A stretch of DNA of 64,000 nucleotides from an uncultured Anaerolineae bacterium (GTDB lineage Bacteria; Chloroflexota; Anaerolineae; Aggregatilineales; Phototrophicaceae), in contig CAKQCB010000008.1 in NCBI GenBank assembly GCA_934216615.1, positions 62,001 to 126,000 of the forward strand, given 5' to 3'. Shown piece after piece: positions 1 through 8,183 of this stretch. The translations under genes were made by a program, and so were the position numbers. Within the stretch, counting starts at the first letter, position 1. The number at the start of each line of letters is the position of its first letter. The notes below the pieces were generated by a model. The model had not been told where the DNA came from and did no database searches. It worked only from the letters and a program-made list of their open reading frames with translations.

Positions 1-1081
1 CCCAGCCGATCAAACGGCGTCCGCGTTCGTTGAGGAACTTTTCAATGCGACGGATGAACCAGCTTTGTAGTTCAGTCTCTTCTTGCAGACCTTCTTCTTG
101 CATCCGTTGTTGACACTTAGGGCAGGCGTGCCAGCGAATCTTAGGACATTCATCCCCGCCAATGTGGATGTATTCAGAGGGGAATAACGCCATCACTTCG
201 CTGAGCACATCTTCTAAGAAGGTGAAGGTTTGTTCGTTGCCCGCGCAGAACACATCTTCGGCGATGCTCCAATACTTACGGACTTTGTACTGCTGGCCGA
301 TGCAACCTAATTCGGGATAGCTGGCGAGCGCGGCGACGGCGTGGCCGGGCATTTCGATTTCCGGCAGGACGGTGATGAACCGTTCGGACGCATACGCGAC
401 GATCTCTTTGACATCTTCTTGAGTGTAGAAGCCCCCGTAAGGTGTGCGGTCTGTGTGATAAATATCATCTAGCAAGGGCGAGGCATCCCGCTTAGAGCCG
501 ATTTCGGTCAGCTTGGGATATTTTTTGATCTCGATACGCCAGCCTTGATCTTCGGTCAAATGCCAGTGGAGTACGTTCAGTTTTTGGAGCGCCATCGCGT
601 CGATGAATTTTTTGATGAACGCGACATCAAAGAAGTGACGCGCAACATCCAGATGGAAGCCCCGCCATGAAAAGCGCGGCCAATCTTCAATTTCGAGCGC
701 GGGGATACTCCATGAGGCGGACGACGCGCCCGTTTCCACTTCGACAGGAAGCAGTTGGCGTAGGGTTTGGGTGCCATAATATAAGCCTGCGGGGGCAGCG
801 GCTTTGATCTGTACTTCTGTGGGCGTGACGTGCAAGGTGTACCCTTCCTTGCCGAGTTTTTCTGCGAGTCCATCTTCTAATTGAAGGTGGATGACAGCCC
901 CCCCCGCTTGGTTGATGGGTATAGGCAAGCTTGTCCCTTGACGCAAAAACTCAGCAAACCGTTCGGCTACCGCCAGCGCGTCGCCCTCTGCTTGGATGCT
1001 AGTAGCGGGTGTGAAAACAAATTGACCTTCAAGAACGTGCATGGATTGTGGAGATGGGATTACAGCAGGTAATGAACTCAT
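1..1081 (-). CDS. Beta-N-acetylhexosaminidase, GH20 (partial, C-terminus off window)
   Basis: Glycoside hydrolase family 20, which removes terminal GlcNAc/GalNAc by substrate-assisted catalysis. The minus frame is open from an ATG at 1081 to the window edge, giving about 360 residues. The first ~120 residues match the GH20 N-terminal domain pattern (YTLHV, GLYYGTQTLRQLL). The TIM barrel follows, with WRGFHLDVARHFF, LHWHLTEDQGWR and the signature HIGGDECP, whose Asp-Glu pair is the catalytic dyad. No signal peptide is visible, so it may be cytoplasmic and act on imported oligosaccharides. The C-terminal part of the barrel lies outside the window. Family assignment is secure; the exact substrate is not. 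Confidence 0.93.
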   Translation of the reverse strand, partial: MSSLPAVIPSPQSMHVLEGQFVFTPATSIQAEGDALAVAERFAEFLRQGTSLPIPINQAGGAVIHLQLEDGLAEKLGKEGYTLHVTPTEVQIKAAAPAGLYYGTQTLRQLLPVEVETGASSASWSIPALEIEDWPRFSWRGFHLDVARHFFDVAFIKKFIDAMALQKLNVLHWHLTEDQGWRIEIKKYPKLTEIGSKRDASPLLDDIYHTDRTPYGGFYTQEDVKEIVAYASERFITVLPEIEMPGHAVAALASYPELGCIGQQYKVRKYWSIAEDVFCAGNEQTFTFLEDVLSEVMALFPSEYIHIGGDECPKIRWHACPKCQQRMQEEGLQEETELQSWFIRRIEKFLNERGRRLIGW

Positions 1082-1303
1082 AATATGCCTTTAGTAGACT
1101 CAATTTTTTAAAGTATAAATTCAGTGAAAATTTCTACCCCATTTTATGAATAATTGCATGATCCGCTTTTAGGTGGTTATGGGGTTTCATGGCGACAAAT
1201 AAAAAGTGACATCAACTGTCTTGATGTCACTTTCTGTCTTGCTGAGTGTCCGTGTTAGCGTAGCTTCTTCAACCGCTTTTGATCTTCTCTCACCCGTATC
1301 AGG

Positions 1304-2593
1304 TTACGGCCCAATGGGTGGAAGTTCAATCAACGGGGTGATGATCAACGGTGGCACAAAGGTGACGGGGGCAATGAACGTCACTGGGATGAACAGGGTG
1401 CCGTCCCATGTGGGCGTTGGGGTTGGGGTGAAGGTGGGGCTTTCCAACGTTGGCGTCAGGGTGGCGGTGGGTGTCGGTGTCGGTGTGAACGTGGGGGGCA
1501 ACGGAGGCAGGGTTGGGATCACCACAGGGACGACACCGCATTGACCGCCGACGACAATCACGGTTGCCGATACCCAGCCGATAATGCCGTTAAACTGAAT
1601 TTGATACCAAGAGTTATCCGCTTGGCGACCGATGACGAGCGCCAGTTGTCCCGATGGCAGTTGGGTGATGATCGAATCACTTAAGCTGGGGCCAGAACGC
1701 ACATTGATGTTATTGCCAGCGGCAGACACGACTTGGCACGGGCCATTGGACGCGATGGGCGGGGGAATGTACCCGGGCACGGTCGGCGGAAGGACTTCTG
1801 TTGGGATGATGGCAACGGTGGGCGGTGCAGCGACGACGCCACCGCAGGGCGTGGTTCCATTTTCAAGTTCAAGGCAGACGACATAACTTTCTGGTAAGGT
1901 TGACCCGCCGTGAGAGACTTCAAGAAGATAGCTGTTGATTCCCACAGGGATGCGGAAACGGTTCCCCACCAAGTCAGCGTTGCTGAGCGCAATCGTCTCG
2001 CCTGTGATGCTCTCTTTTAAGCGGATGATAGAGCCGTTGGTCGTCGAATCACTGCGCACCGTGAGCAGAAGCACTTCTGTCAGGTTGGCGCTGAACGAAT
2101 AGCTGTTCAAGGTTTGCTGTGCTGAAACCGTCGCAGGCACTTGCACGCCTAATGTTAGCGGGGATGGGGGCAGTAAAGGTTGACCTGCTTGGACGGCCAG
2201 TAAGAAATCGCCCGTTGTGCCCGAAGCGCTTCCTACATGAACCGTATACAGACCTGCCGCGCCAAAACTGACGCTGGCTTGGATGATGCTTTGTGCCGAA
2301 GTATTGGCGATATCTTGCAGGACGATGCCCGAAGGATCGACCACACGTAAGCTGGGGAAGAAGCCTGTCGTGATTCCCAAGACTTGAACGTTCACGGTCT
2401 GGGGTGTCAAAATGGGCACGTTAAAGGTGATGGGCGTAGCCGGATTCGCGATGTTGCCCGGGCGGTTCTCGCCGACATTAATCACGATGGTTTCTTGGGC
2501 TTGGATCAGAAGTAAGCCTGAAGAAAGAAGGGTGAATACAGTGAGGAAAATGGATAGAACCCATTTCCGTGTGCGTAAATAATGATGAAACAT
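1304..2593 (-). CDS. Secreted SH3-domain protein with Thr-Pro linker
   Basis: A 429-residue protein, probably exported: a basic N-terminus and hydrophobic segment (about residues 10-32, ending LIQAQE) form a signal peptide. Residues ~40-250 look like two beta-rich, pre-peptidase-like domains (GLYTVHVGSASGTTGDFLLAV). Residues ~283-351 are a bacterial SH3 domain (INVRSGPSLSDSIITQLPSG, WYQIQF, GWVSATVI). A low-complexity Thr-Pro stretch (FTPTPTPT) follows, then a Pro/Ile/Val-rich tail. SH3b domains commonly bind cell-wall or surface ligands, but the ligand here is unknown. It is followed by an isolated 3'-intergenic region and is divergent from the glycosylase gene at 2709. Confidence 0.85.
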   Translation of the reverse strand: MFHHYLRTRKWVLSIFLTVFTLLSSGLLLIQAQETIVINVGENRPGNIANPATPITFNVPILTPQTVNVQVLGITTGFFPSLRVVDPSGIVLQDIANTSAQSIIQASVSFGAAGLYTVHVGSASGTTGDFLLAVQAGQPLLPPSPLTLGVQVPATVSAQQTLNSYSFSANLTEVLLLTVRSDSTTNGSIIRLKESITGETIALSNADLVGNRFRIPVGINSYLLEVSHGGSTLPESYVVCLELENGTTPCGGVVAAPPTVAIIPTEVLPPTVPGYIPPPIASNGPCQVVSAAGNNINVRSGPSLSDSIITQLPSGQLALVIGRQADNSWYQIQFNGIIGWVSATVIVVGGQCGVVPVVIPTLPPLPPTFTPTPTPTATLTPTLESPTFTPTPTPTWDGTLFIPVTFIAPVTFVPPLIITPLIELPPIGP

Positions 2594-2708
2594 GATGGAG
2601 TCCTCATCTAGCGTTCGACATTAATATCACTGTAGCAAACATTTCGATTCTTGGATGAAAAAGTAATATTACGGTTTATAAAGACTTGTAAATATTGAGC
2701 GGAGATCG

Positions 2709-3614
2709 ATGAATCATCACTTTTTCCCACCTTATGATTTTGAATTGAGCGCGGAAGCTCTACGGCATTATTCCGTGTGTTGGAAGCGCATCCCAACTCC
2801 AGAGGGGTCACTTTTACGGCGGGTGATTCGGGTAGGGGATGTGTTAGTGCTGGTTCAAGTGCGGTCTATGGGTGAACCAGAAGCGCCAAAACTTGAAGTA
2901 GAGGTACTGCATCAAACGGGTGACTTTGACCGACAAACATATGAAACGAAAATCCGTTGGTTACTGCATCCGCACGTAGACCCACGTCCGTTTTATGCAG
3001 TGGCGAAGTCTGTGCCTGCGCTGGCTGAAACCACTCGTCAACTGTACGGCTTGCGCACATTTGGACTGGACACGCTGTTTGAGTCACTCGTCACCACGAT
3101 GATCGAACAGCAGATCACCTTGAAGATGGCACAGCAAAGCGAACGCTGGCTGATCGAGCAGTTTGGCGATGCGCTGATTTACGAGGGCGAACCTTATTAC
3201 ACGTTCCCCGCGCCTTCAAAACTCGCTTCCGTAGATGCGGAAGTTTTCGCGCCCTTAAAAATCACGTTTGTGCGTATTCGGCGCATCTTAGCGCTGGCTC
3301 AAGGTATCACAGACGGGACATTACCGCTGGAATCATGGCGCGAACTGCCCACGCAAAATCTGTATGAAAATCTCTTAGCGTTAAATGGCGTCGGGCATTG
3401 GACGGCGTGCTGGACGATGCTTCGCGCAGTGGGCGAGTTTCGTAACTTTGGCGCGGCGGATGTGGCTTTACGCGCCGCTTTGAATTGGTATGCGCATGGG
3501 CAAACGGGAAGAATCGCCCGCGAATCCGTAGACCCTTTCTTTGAGGTGCTTGGCGAATACGCGGGCTTAGGCGCTTATTATTTACTTACACGTTGGGCGC
3601 TGGATCGGTACTAG
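2709..3614 (+). CDS. DNA-3-methyladenine glycosylase II family (AlkA-like)
   Basis: Helix-hairpin-helix GPD-superfamily base-excision repair enzyme, 301 residues, the usual AlkA length. The first ~95 residues form the AlkA-type N-terminal domain. The HhH region is LLALNGVGHWTACWTML (about residues 220-238). The catalytic aspartate lies in GAADVALRAA (D251). TTMIEQQITLKMA resembles the conserved AlkA motif around the active-site pocket. It should excise alkylated purines from DNA. It overlaps the convergent MFS gene by 29 bp at its 3' end. Confidence 0.9.
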   Translation: MNHHFFPPYDFELSAEALRHYSVCWKRIPTPEGSLLRRVIRVGDVLVLVQVRSMGEPEAPKLEVEVLHQTGDFDRQTYETKIRWLLHPHVDPRPFYAVAKSVPALAETTRQLYGLRTFGLDTLFESLVTTMIEQQITLKMAQQSERWLIEQFGDALIYEGEPYYTFPAPSKLASVDAEVFAPLKITFVRIRRILALAQGITDGTLPLESWRELPTQNLYENLLALNGVGHWTACWTMLRAVGEFRNFGAADVALRAALNWYAHGQTGRIARESVDPFFEVLGEYAGLGAYYLLTRWALDRY

Positions 3615-4935
3615 CAAGACCGGTTTCGGTATGGGTGTCGTCGATAGCGGCCATCAAGGTGGCTTGTGCGCTGGCTTCATCGGTGATGTTGCCTAATGCC
3701 CGTAAGCGGGGAATCTTGAGCGCGACTAACCCCACGACGACCATCGTGCCGATGCCCCCAAACACCACCGCCCCGACAGGGCCTAAGATGCCAGCGGACA
3801 CGCCGGAACGGAACCCGCCGAGTTCATTTGACGCGCCGATGAACATACTGTTCACGGCATTCACTCGACCGCGCATCTCGTCGGGGGTGAAGGTCAGTAC
3901 CAGCGTGTGCCGAATAATCACGCTGATGTAATCCAGCCCACCGAGCAGGGCTAACATGGCTAATGACAGCCAGAAGTTCTCTGAAATCCCAAACACGATG
4001 GTGGCCGCACCAAAACCCGCCACCGCCCAGAGCAGTGTTTTTCCGGCTTTGGCAAACGGGGGCAGACGCGACACGATAAAGAGCGTGATGAGCGCCCCAA
4101 TCGACGGGGCGGCGCGCATGATCCCCAAACCATCAGCCCCGACATGCAAAATATCTTCAGCGTAGATGGGCAGAAGGAAGGTTGCGCCCCCCAATAACAC
4201 GGCGAACATATCTAAAGTGATCGAAGCGAGAACCACTTCTGTTCTGCGCACGAAACGCCATCCGTTTTTTACAGCCTCAAGGGGTGACTCGCTCGAGGCT
4301 AAATACTCGACTTTGCGCTCATTCCGCAACATCATCAACACGCCGACCAAGACCAAACCCGCGATCATGTTGATGATATACACGGGGGCGGCGATGCCCG
4401 CAATCCCAATGATGATGCCCCCTGCGGCAGGGCCGACGATGGCCGAGAACTGCCAAACGCTGGAATTCCAGATTGAGGCGCTGTAATACAATTCCGGCGG
4501 GACGAATAACGGCGTCAATGCAGATTCGGCGGGGTTGTTAAACGCGCGCGCCACGCCGATCAAAGCCAGTGTTGCATAGAGAACGACCAACGACCCTTCC
4601 GTGAGCGAAATCACGGTGAGGATGCCTGAACACAACACCAAGAGAAGCTGTGTCCAGAATAAAATTCGGCGTCGGTTGAAACGGTCAGCGACATACCCGC
4701 CCGGCAGTGAGAGTAACAGCACAGGGATGATCTGCACCAAGCCCACAAGCCCTAAGGCAAACGCATCATTAGTACGTATGTAGAGTTCCCAGCCAATGGC
4801 AACCGTCACCATCATCTCGCCCAATTGAGCGACGAACCGCCCAATGATGAGCAAACGGAAATCCCGTAAATGAAGCGCGGCAAATGGATCGCGTTTGTCG
4901 CTTTCCGATACTTTCTCTATATCATCCACGATCAA
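3586..4935 (-). CDS. MFS transporter, EntS/MFS_3-like
   Basis: Integral membrane major facilitator with about 12 hydrophobic segments over 449 residues. The loop GGYVADRFNRRRIL matches the MFS cytoplasmic loop 2-3 signature, and the second half carries the weaker repeat DEMRGRVNAVNSM. This subgroup (multidrug and enterobactin exporter-like) pumps small molecules out using the proton gradient; the substrate cannot be read from the sequence. The C-terminal tail is hydrophilic and cytoplasmic. It stands alone and is convergent with the AlkA-like gene. Confidence 0.88.
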   Translation of the reverse strand: MIVDDIEKVSESDKRDPFAALHLRDFRLLIIGRFVAQLGEMMVTVAIGWELYIRTNDAFALGLVGLVQIIPVLLLSLPGGYVADRFNRRRILFWTQLLLVLCSGILTVISLTEGSLVVLYATLALIGVARAFNNPAESALTPLFVPPELYYSASIWNSSVWQFSAIVGPAAGGIIIGIAGIAAPVYIINMIAGLVLVGVLMMLRNERKVEYLASSESPLEAVKNGWRFVRRTEVVLASITLDMFAVLLGGATFLLPIYAEDILHVGADGLGIMRAAPSIGALITLFIVSRLPPFAKAGKTLLWAVAGFGAATIVFGISENFWLSLAMLALLGGLDYISVIIRHTLVLTFTPDEMRGRVNAVNSMFIGASNELGGFRSGVSAGILGPVGAVVFGGIGTMVVVGLVALKIPRLRALGNITDEASAQATLMAAIDDTHTETGLASTDPAPNV

Positions 4936-5223
4936 CTAAACCTTTGATTTTGTTTGGCAGCATATAAATAAATTATTTTGAGAGGAATAATGGTTACTGT
5001 TTCTCTTTAGACATTTTGATGTGGTCTTTATTATACGACGCTTGATAGAACCAATCGTGACCGCTTTTGCAACTCTGGACGGTTACAGGCGTATTACACC
5101 ATAACTATAGATTGATCCCAAGTTTTAGGGGGATCAGCGGAAATCAGACGATGACCCGTACTCACATGGTACAATCACTTGTATTCATAAAAACCTATAG
5201 ACCAAGTGAGGAGTTTACAGGGA
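4936..5223. other. Intergenic region ahead of the ubiquitin-like operon
   Basis: A divergent intergenic stretch of about 290 bases between the MFS gene and the E2-like gene. It is AT-rich and should hold promoters for both sides. A TACAAT at 5170-5175 is a possible -10 box, but no convincing -35 partner is visible. Nothing coding is supported here. Confidence 0.4.
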
Positions 5224-5694
5224 ATGGTGGCATGGTGGGGAACTCGGAGAAATGTCGCCCCTCGCTTACGACTAGAAGTCGAAGCCATGCGGGCAACATT
5301 TGGCGATACGTTTAAACTGGTTGTACCGGATATCGGCCCTATCTATTGGGAAGGTATGGTAGAACTGAATATGATGAGTGTGCCAACCTCAAACCATTGG
5401 TTGAAGATTTTATACCCAATGGATTACCCGAATCGTCCTGCAGAAGCGTATGTTCTGCGGCCGCACATTTATAGCCCAAAACATCAATACGAAGATGGGC
5501 AGTTGTGTTTATTTAACCCCAAAGATGGCCAACAATATGGCTGGAACCCGGGAAAATCAACTGCTGTGACAGTGGCGGCATGGGCAGTACAGTGGTTATA
5601 TGCCTATTACACATGGAAATTTACCCAAACATGGCCGGGTGTTGAAGAACGTATTGACCCTAATACACCGCTGCCCCCACGTCGTGTTCGCTAG
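5224..5694 (+). CDS. E2 ubiquitin-conjugating-enzyme-like protein
   Basis: A 156-residue protein with the order of elements of an E2 (UBC) fold: a strand-rich N-terminal half (FKLVVPDIGPIYWEG), YPMDYPNRPAEAYV in place of the E2 YPxxPP segment, then HIYSPKHQYEDGQLCLF. The last piece aligns with the eukaryotic HPNI..G.ICL block and places the candidate catalytic cysteine at C95. GWNPGKSTAVTVAAWAVQWL resembles the helix after the active site. The ATG at 5224 is preferred because a GAGGAG sits 10 bases upstream; a GTG at 5206 is the alternative. It heads an operon with JAB and E1 genes, which supports a role as acceptor of an activated ubiquitin-like tail. Function is inferred from fold motifs and context. 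Confidence 0.75.
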   Translation: MVAWWGTRRNVAPRLRLEVEAMRATFGDTFKLVVPDIGPIYWEGMVELNMMSVPTSNHWLKILYPMDYPNRPAEAYVLRPHIYSPKHQYEDGQLCLFNPKDGQQYGWNPGKSTAVTVAAWAVQWLYAYYTWKFTQTWPGVEERIDPNTPLPPRRVR

Positions 5695-5712
5695 TGATTT
5701 TAAGAGGCGATC

Positions 5713-6897
5713 ATGTTTAATTTTAGCCGACAGGCGAAATTGAAAGTCCACGTTCCAAATCTGATTGTGTCCCAGCGGGTGCTGGATAAAATGCGCATTG
5801 CGGCCAGAACCCACCTTGAAGATGAGACGGGCGAAGCCATGATTGGGTTGGTAGTTCCTGCGACCATCCCCAGCAGTTTACCCACCGTCTACATCTTGGA
5901 TACGATCTCGCCCGACGAAACCGCTGTACGCCAAATGCACACCTTTCAACAAGGGGATGACCGTCAAGACGAGTTGATCTGGTGGTTACAAGAGAATTGG
6001 CAGTTGGTACGCGAAAAACGAGGCGGTGTGCTGAACCGCATGTTCAATGGCAAATGGGATGTTCCCCTGCGTTATCTGGGCGATTGGCATAAACAGCCCG
6101 GGTACATGATCCAGCCTAGCGGGGGGGACTTGATGACCGCGCTCGATTGGATTGATGACCCTGACAACAAAATGAACTTTTTGATCACGCCGATCATCAC
6201 GCTGGATCATCCGTCTACGATTGGCCTCTCTAACATCAACACCAATTACGTCTTAATTTCGACGGGCGAAGGGGCGTCCATGCGGGTGGATTTCTGGTAT
6301 ATCAGCGATGAGGCGGGCATGTTCTTGCCGATTGCGCCGACGATTTACCCCGAAGATCAACTGCCGACGCTCGCGCCGTATCCTTGGCATTTGGCGGATG
6401 TTCCGCGTGCCGAAGCCGAAATCAAGGCATTGAACGACGATGAGCTTTTCCATTCGATCACGCTATACGACACCGATCAAACCGCGCCTTTAGAGATTTG
6501 TTTCTTGGTGGCGCGGGTGGGTGCAGAAAAATTATTAATCCTCGTGACCCACGCGGATTATCCGAAGACACCGCCCCAAGTGCGGTATGCGCCGTTCATC
6601 CACATGAACAGCGGGGATGATATGTATCGCGTGTTTGAAAATGCGTGGAAACAATCCCAACCGCTGGACGTAGACTATACGTGGACGGAAGAAAGTCACT
6701 TGGTCGATATATTACATGCGGCGGAAGCTGTGCTCGGCATCAAACGCCCCTCGCAAGAGCAGCCCGTCGAACCTGTGACGCCTGTCGCTTCAGACGAGGT
6801 GATCCCGCCAGAAGGGACACCGACCCCAGAGAAGGCAGAACCGGATACTACCCCCCCAAGCACGGGGACTTCACAAGGAACTGAGGTGTCCCCATGA
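5713..6897 (+). CDS. JAB/JAMM-domain protein fused to RWD/E2-like domain
   Basis: A 394-residue two-domain protein. Residues ~12-165 resemble a JAB/JAMM metalloprotease: TGEAMIG supplies the glutamate (E41), and GDWHKQPG followed by PSGGD gives H126, S136 and D139 with canonical spacing. The second zinc histidine of the HxH pair is Gln (Q128), so the zinc site may be altered or dead. Residues ~235-340 have an RWD/E2-like core (LLILVTHADYPKTPPQVRY) with no matching catalytic cysteine. The last ~50 residues are Pro/Glu/Thr-rich and probably disordered. JAB proteins in such operons trim or remove ubiquitin-like tails. It starts 18 bp after the E2 gene and overlaps the E1 gene by 4 bp. Confidence 0.72.
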   Translation: MFNFSRQAKLKVHVPNLIVSQRVLDKMRIAARTHLEDETGEAMIGLVVPATIPSSLPTVYILDTISPDETAVRQMHTFQQGDDRQDELIWWLQENWQLVREKRGGVLNRMFNGKWDVPLRYLGDWHKQPGYMIQPSGGDLMTALDWIDDPDNKMNFLITPIITLDHPSTIGLSNINTNYVLISTGEGASMRVDFWYISDEAGMFLPIAPTIYPEDQLPTLAPYPWHLADVPRAEAEIKALNDDELFHSITLYDTDQTAPLEICFLVARVGAEKLLILVTHADYPKTPPQVRYAPFIHMNSGDDMYRVFENAWKQSQPLDVDYTWTEESHLVDILHAAEAVLGIKRPSQEQPVEPVTPVASDEVIPPEGTPTPEKAEPDTTPPSTGTSQGTEVSP

Positions 6898-7853
6898 CAT
6901 GGGATCGTGTTGAAAAGTTGCTCGGCTCGAAGAATCTCAAAACATTGTCTGAAAAGCGTGTGGGGGTGGTCGGCTTAGGGTCGGGCGGTGGTTTTGTCGC
7001 GCAATCCTTAGCGATGAGTGGGGTGGGCTATTTTGTGTTGATTGATAACGACGTCATCGAGACGGGGAATGTGGTGCGCCACGTCGCGGACTTGCGTTCA
7101 GTCGGTCAAAACAAAGCCCACGCTGTGGCTGAACTGATTCGTCAGCGAAACCCCAACGCACACATCACCGTACATCAAGGGAAAGTCGAAGAACATCTGG
7201 ATGCGTTAGATGATTTAGATTTACTCGTGGTCGGTGTGGATGGCGAACCCGCCAAATACGTCATCAACGAAGCCTGTTTAAAGCGCAAACTGAGCGCGGT
7301 TTACGCGGGCGTATACGAACGGGGCGAAGGGGGCGATGTGGTGTTGATCCAGCCTTATGACGGCCCGTGTTATGCCTGCTGGTCGGCTGAACTGCGCGAC
7401 GAAGTGGCGATCACCAAAAATGAGGAAACACAAGTTTTAGATTACGGCATGATTGGTGAAAACGGCACGTTAGAGGCAGAGCCGGGCTTGTGGCTTCATG
7501 TGGTGCGCATCGCCTCGGCACAGGCGGATATTGCCCTGAACGAACTCCTGCGCGAGACGGAAATCTATAAAGCCATGCCGGGGAATACGGTGATTATGGC
7601 GAACACCGCTTTGGAGATCATCGCAGGGGAAATGAGCTTACCTTATACCTCGATCTGGGCGACGATTGAACGCAACCCACATTGTTTAGTGTGCGGGGAT
7701 GGGCAAAATGCGTTCGTTGTGCCGGATATGTTGACAGTGACCCATGAGCATAATCTGCCGAAAGACTCGACGGAAATCTCATTGGATGATTTAATGAATG
7801 CAACGGGCATTATTGTTGAAGATCAAGAAACGTCTCACAATCAAGAAGGGTAA
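6894..7853 (+). CDS. E1-like/ThiF-family adenylyltransferase
   Basis: A ThiF/MoeB/E1 superfamily enzyme of 319 residues. The Rossmann nucleotide loop is GVVGLGSGGGFVA (residues ~24-36), followed by LIDNDVIETGNVVRH, GQNKA (K74) and LVVGVDGEPAK (D116), the usual ATP and magnesium ligands. Two CxxC pairs (PCYAC near 159-162 and HCLVC near 262-265) should bind structural zinc as in MoeB/ThiF. The expected reaction is adenylation of a C-terminal glycine on a small modifier, then transfer to the E2-like partner. The start overlaps the JAB gene by 4 bp (ATGA), so the two are translationally coupled. E1-superfamily membership is secure; the protein substrate is inferred. Confidence 0.88.
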   Translation: MTWDRVEKLLGSKNLKTLSEKRVGVVGLGSGGGFVAQSLAMSGVGYFVLIDNDVIETGNVVRHVADLRSVGQNKAHAVAELIRQRNPNAHITVHQGKVEEHLDALDDLDLLVVGVDGEPAKYVINEACLKRKLSAVYAGVYERGEGGDVVLIQPYDGPCYACWSAELRDEVAITKNEETQVLDYGMIGENGTLEAEPGLWLHVVRIASAQADIALNELLRETEIYKAMPGNTVIMANTALEIIAGEMSLPYTSIWATIERNPHCLVCGDGQNAFVVPDMLTVTHEHNLPKDSTEISLDDLMNATGIIVEDQETSHNQEG

Positions 7854-7859
7854 AACGAC

Positions 7860-8183
7860 GTGAGCGAAGAAAAAAATAATCTCCCGAACTCGGCAGAATC
7901 TCATGCTGTAGAACCTGAAACTCCTCCCTTGCCCTTTGATGGCGCGGAGGAAGAAAACATAGAAGTTGAAGAAGAACAACCAACGGCGAATGATGGGCGT
8001 TACGATGAACGCCTTGAACGCTTAGGCGGTGAACCTGCGCCAGCCATCACGCCGGAAGAATTTGCGCGGTTGCAACAAGCGGGGCAAGTCCATATTGACT
8101 CGCGCGGGCGCGTGCGCACAACCCGCCGTTCGGACGCAGAAGCGGGTGTTTCCCTGCGTAAACGACGAGCATGGTATGGTTGA
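7860..8183 (+). CDS. Small acidic protein ending in Gly; candidate modifier
   Basis: A 107-residue protein of unrecognised family. Residues 1-50 are very acidic (EEENIEVEEEQP) and probably disordered. Residues ~62-90 hold a short ordered-looking part (TPEEFARLQQAGQVHIDSRG). The C-terminus is basic and ends RRAWYG, leaving a free glycine. The start is a GTG at 7860, with AAGAAGGG just upstream at the end of the E1 gene. Its place between the E1 and methyltransferase genes and its terminal glycine make it the only visible candidate substrate for the E1/E2 pair. No full beta-grasp fold is obvious, so it could instead be an adaptor or a Pup-like disordered tag. Confidence 0.6.
   Translation: MSEEKNNLPNSAESHAVEPETPPLPFDGAEEENIEVEEEQPTANDGRYDERLERLGGEPAPAITPEEFARLQQAGQVHIDSRGRVRTTRRSDAEAGVSLRKRRAWYG

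Noticed and set aside
1206..1544. Plus-strand glycine/valine-rich frame
   Set aside because: It is the complement of the Thr-Pro linker of the secreted SH3 protein.
8029..8175. In-frame extension upstream of the PCMT gene
   Set aside because: It lies wholly inside the acidic-protein gene; the ATG at 8176 gives a family-like start and a normal overlap.
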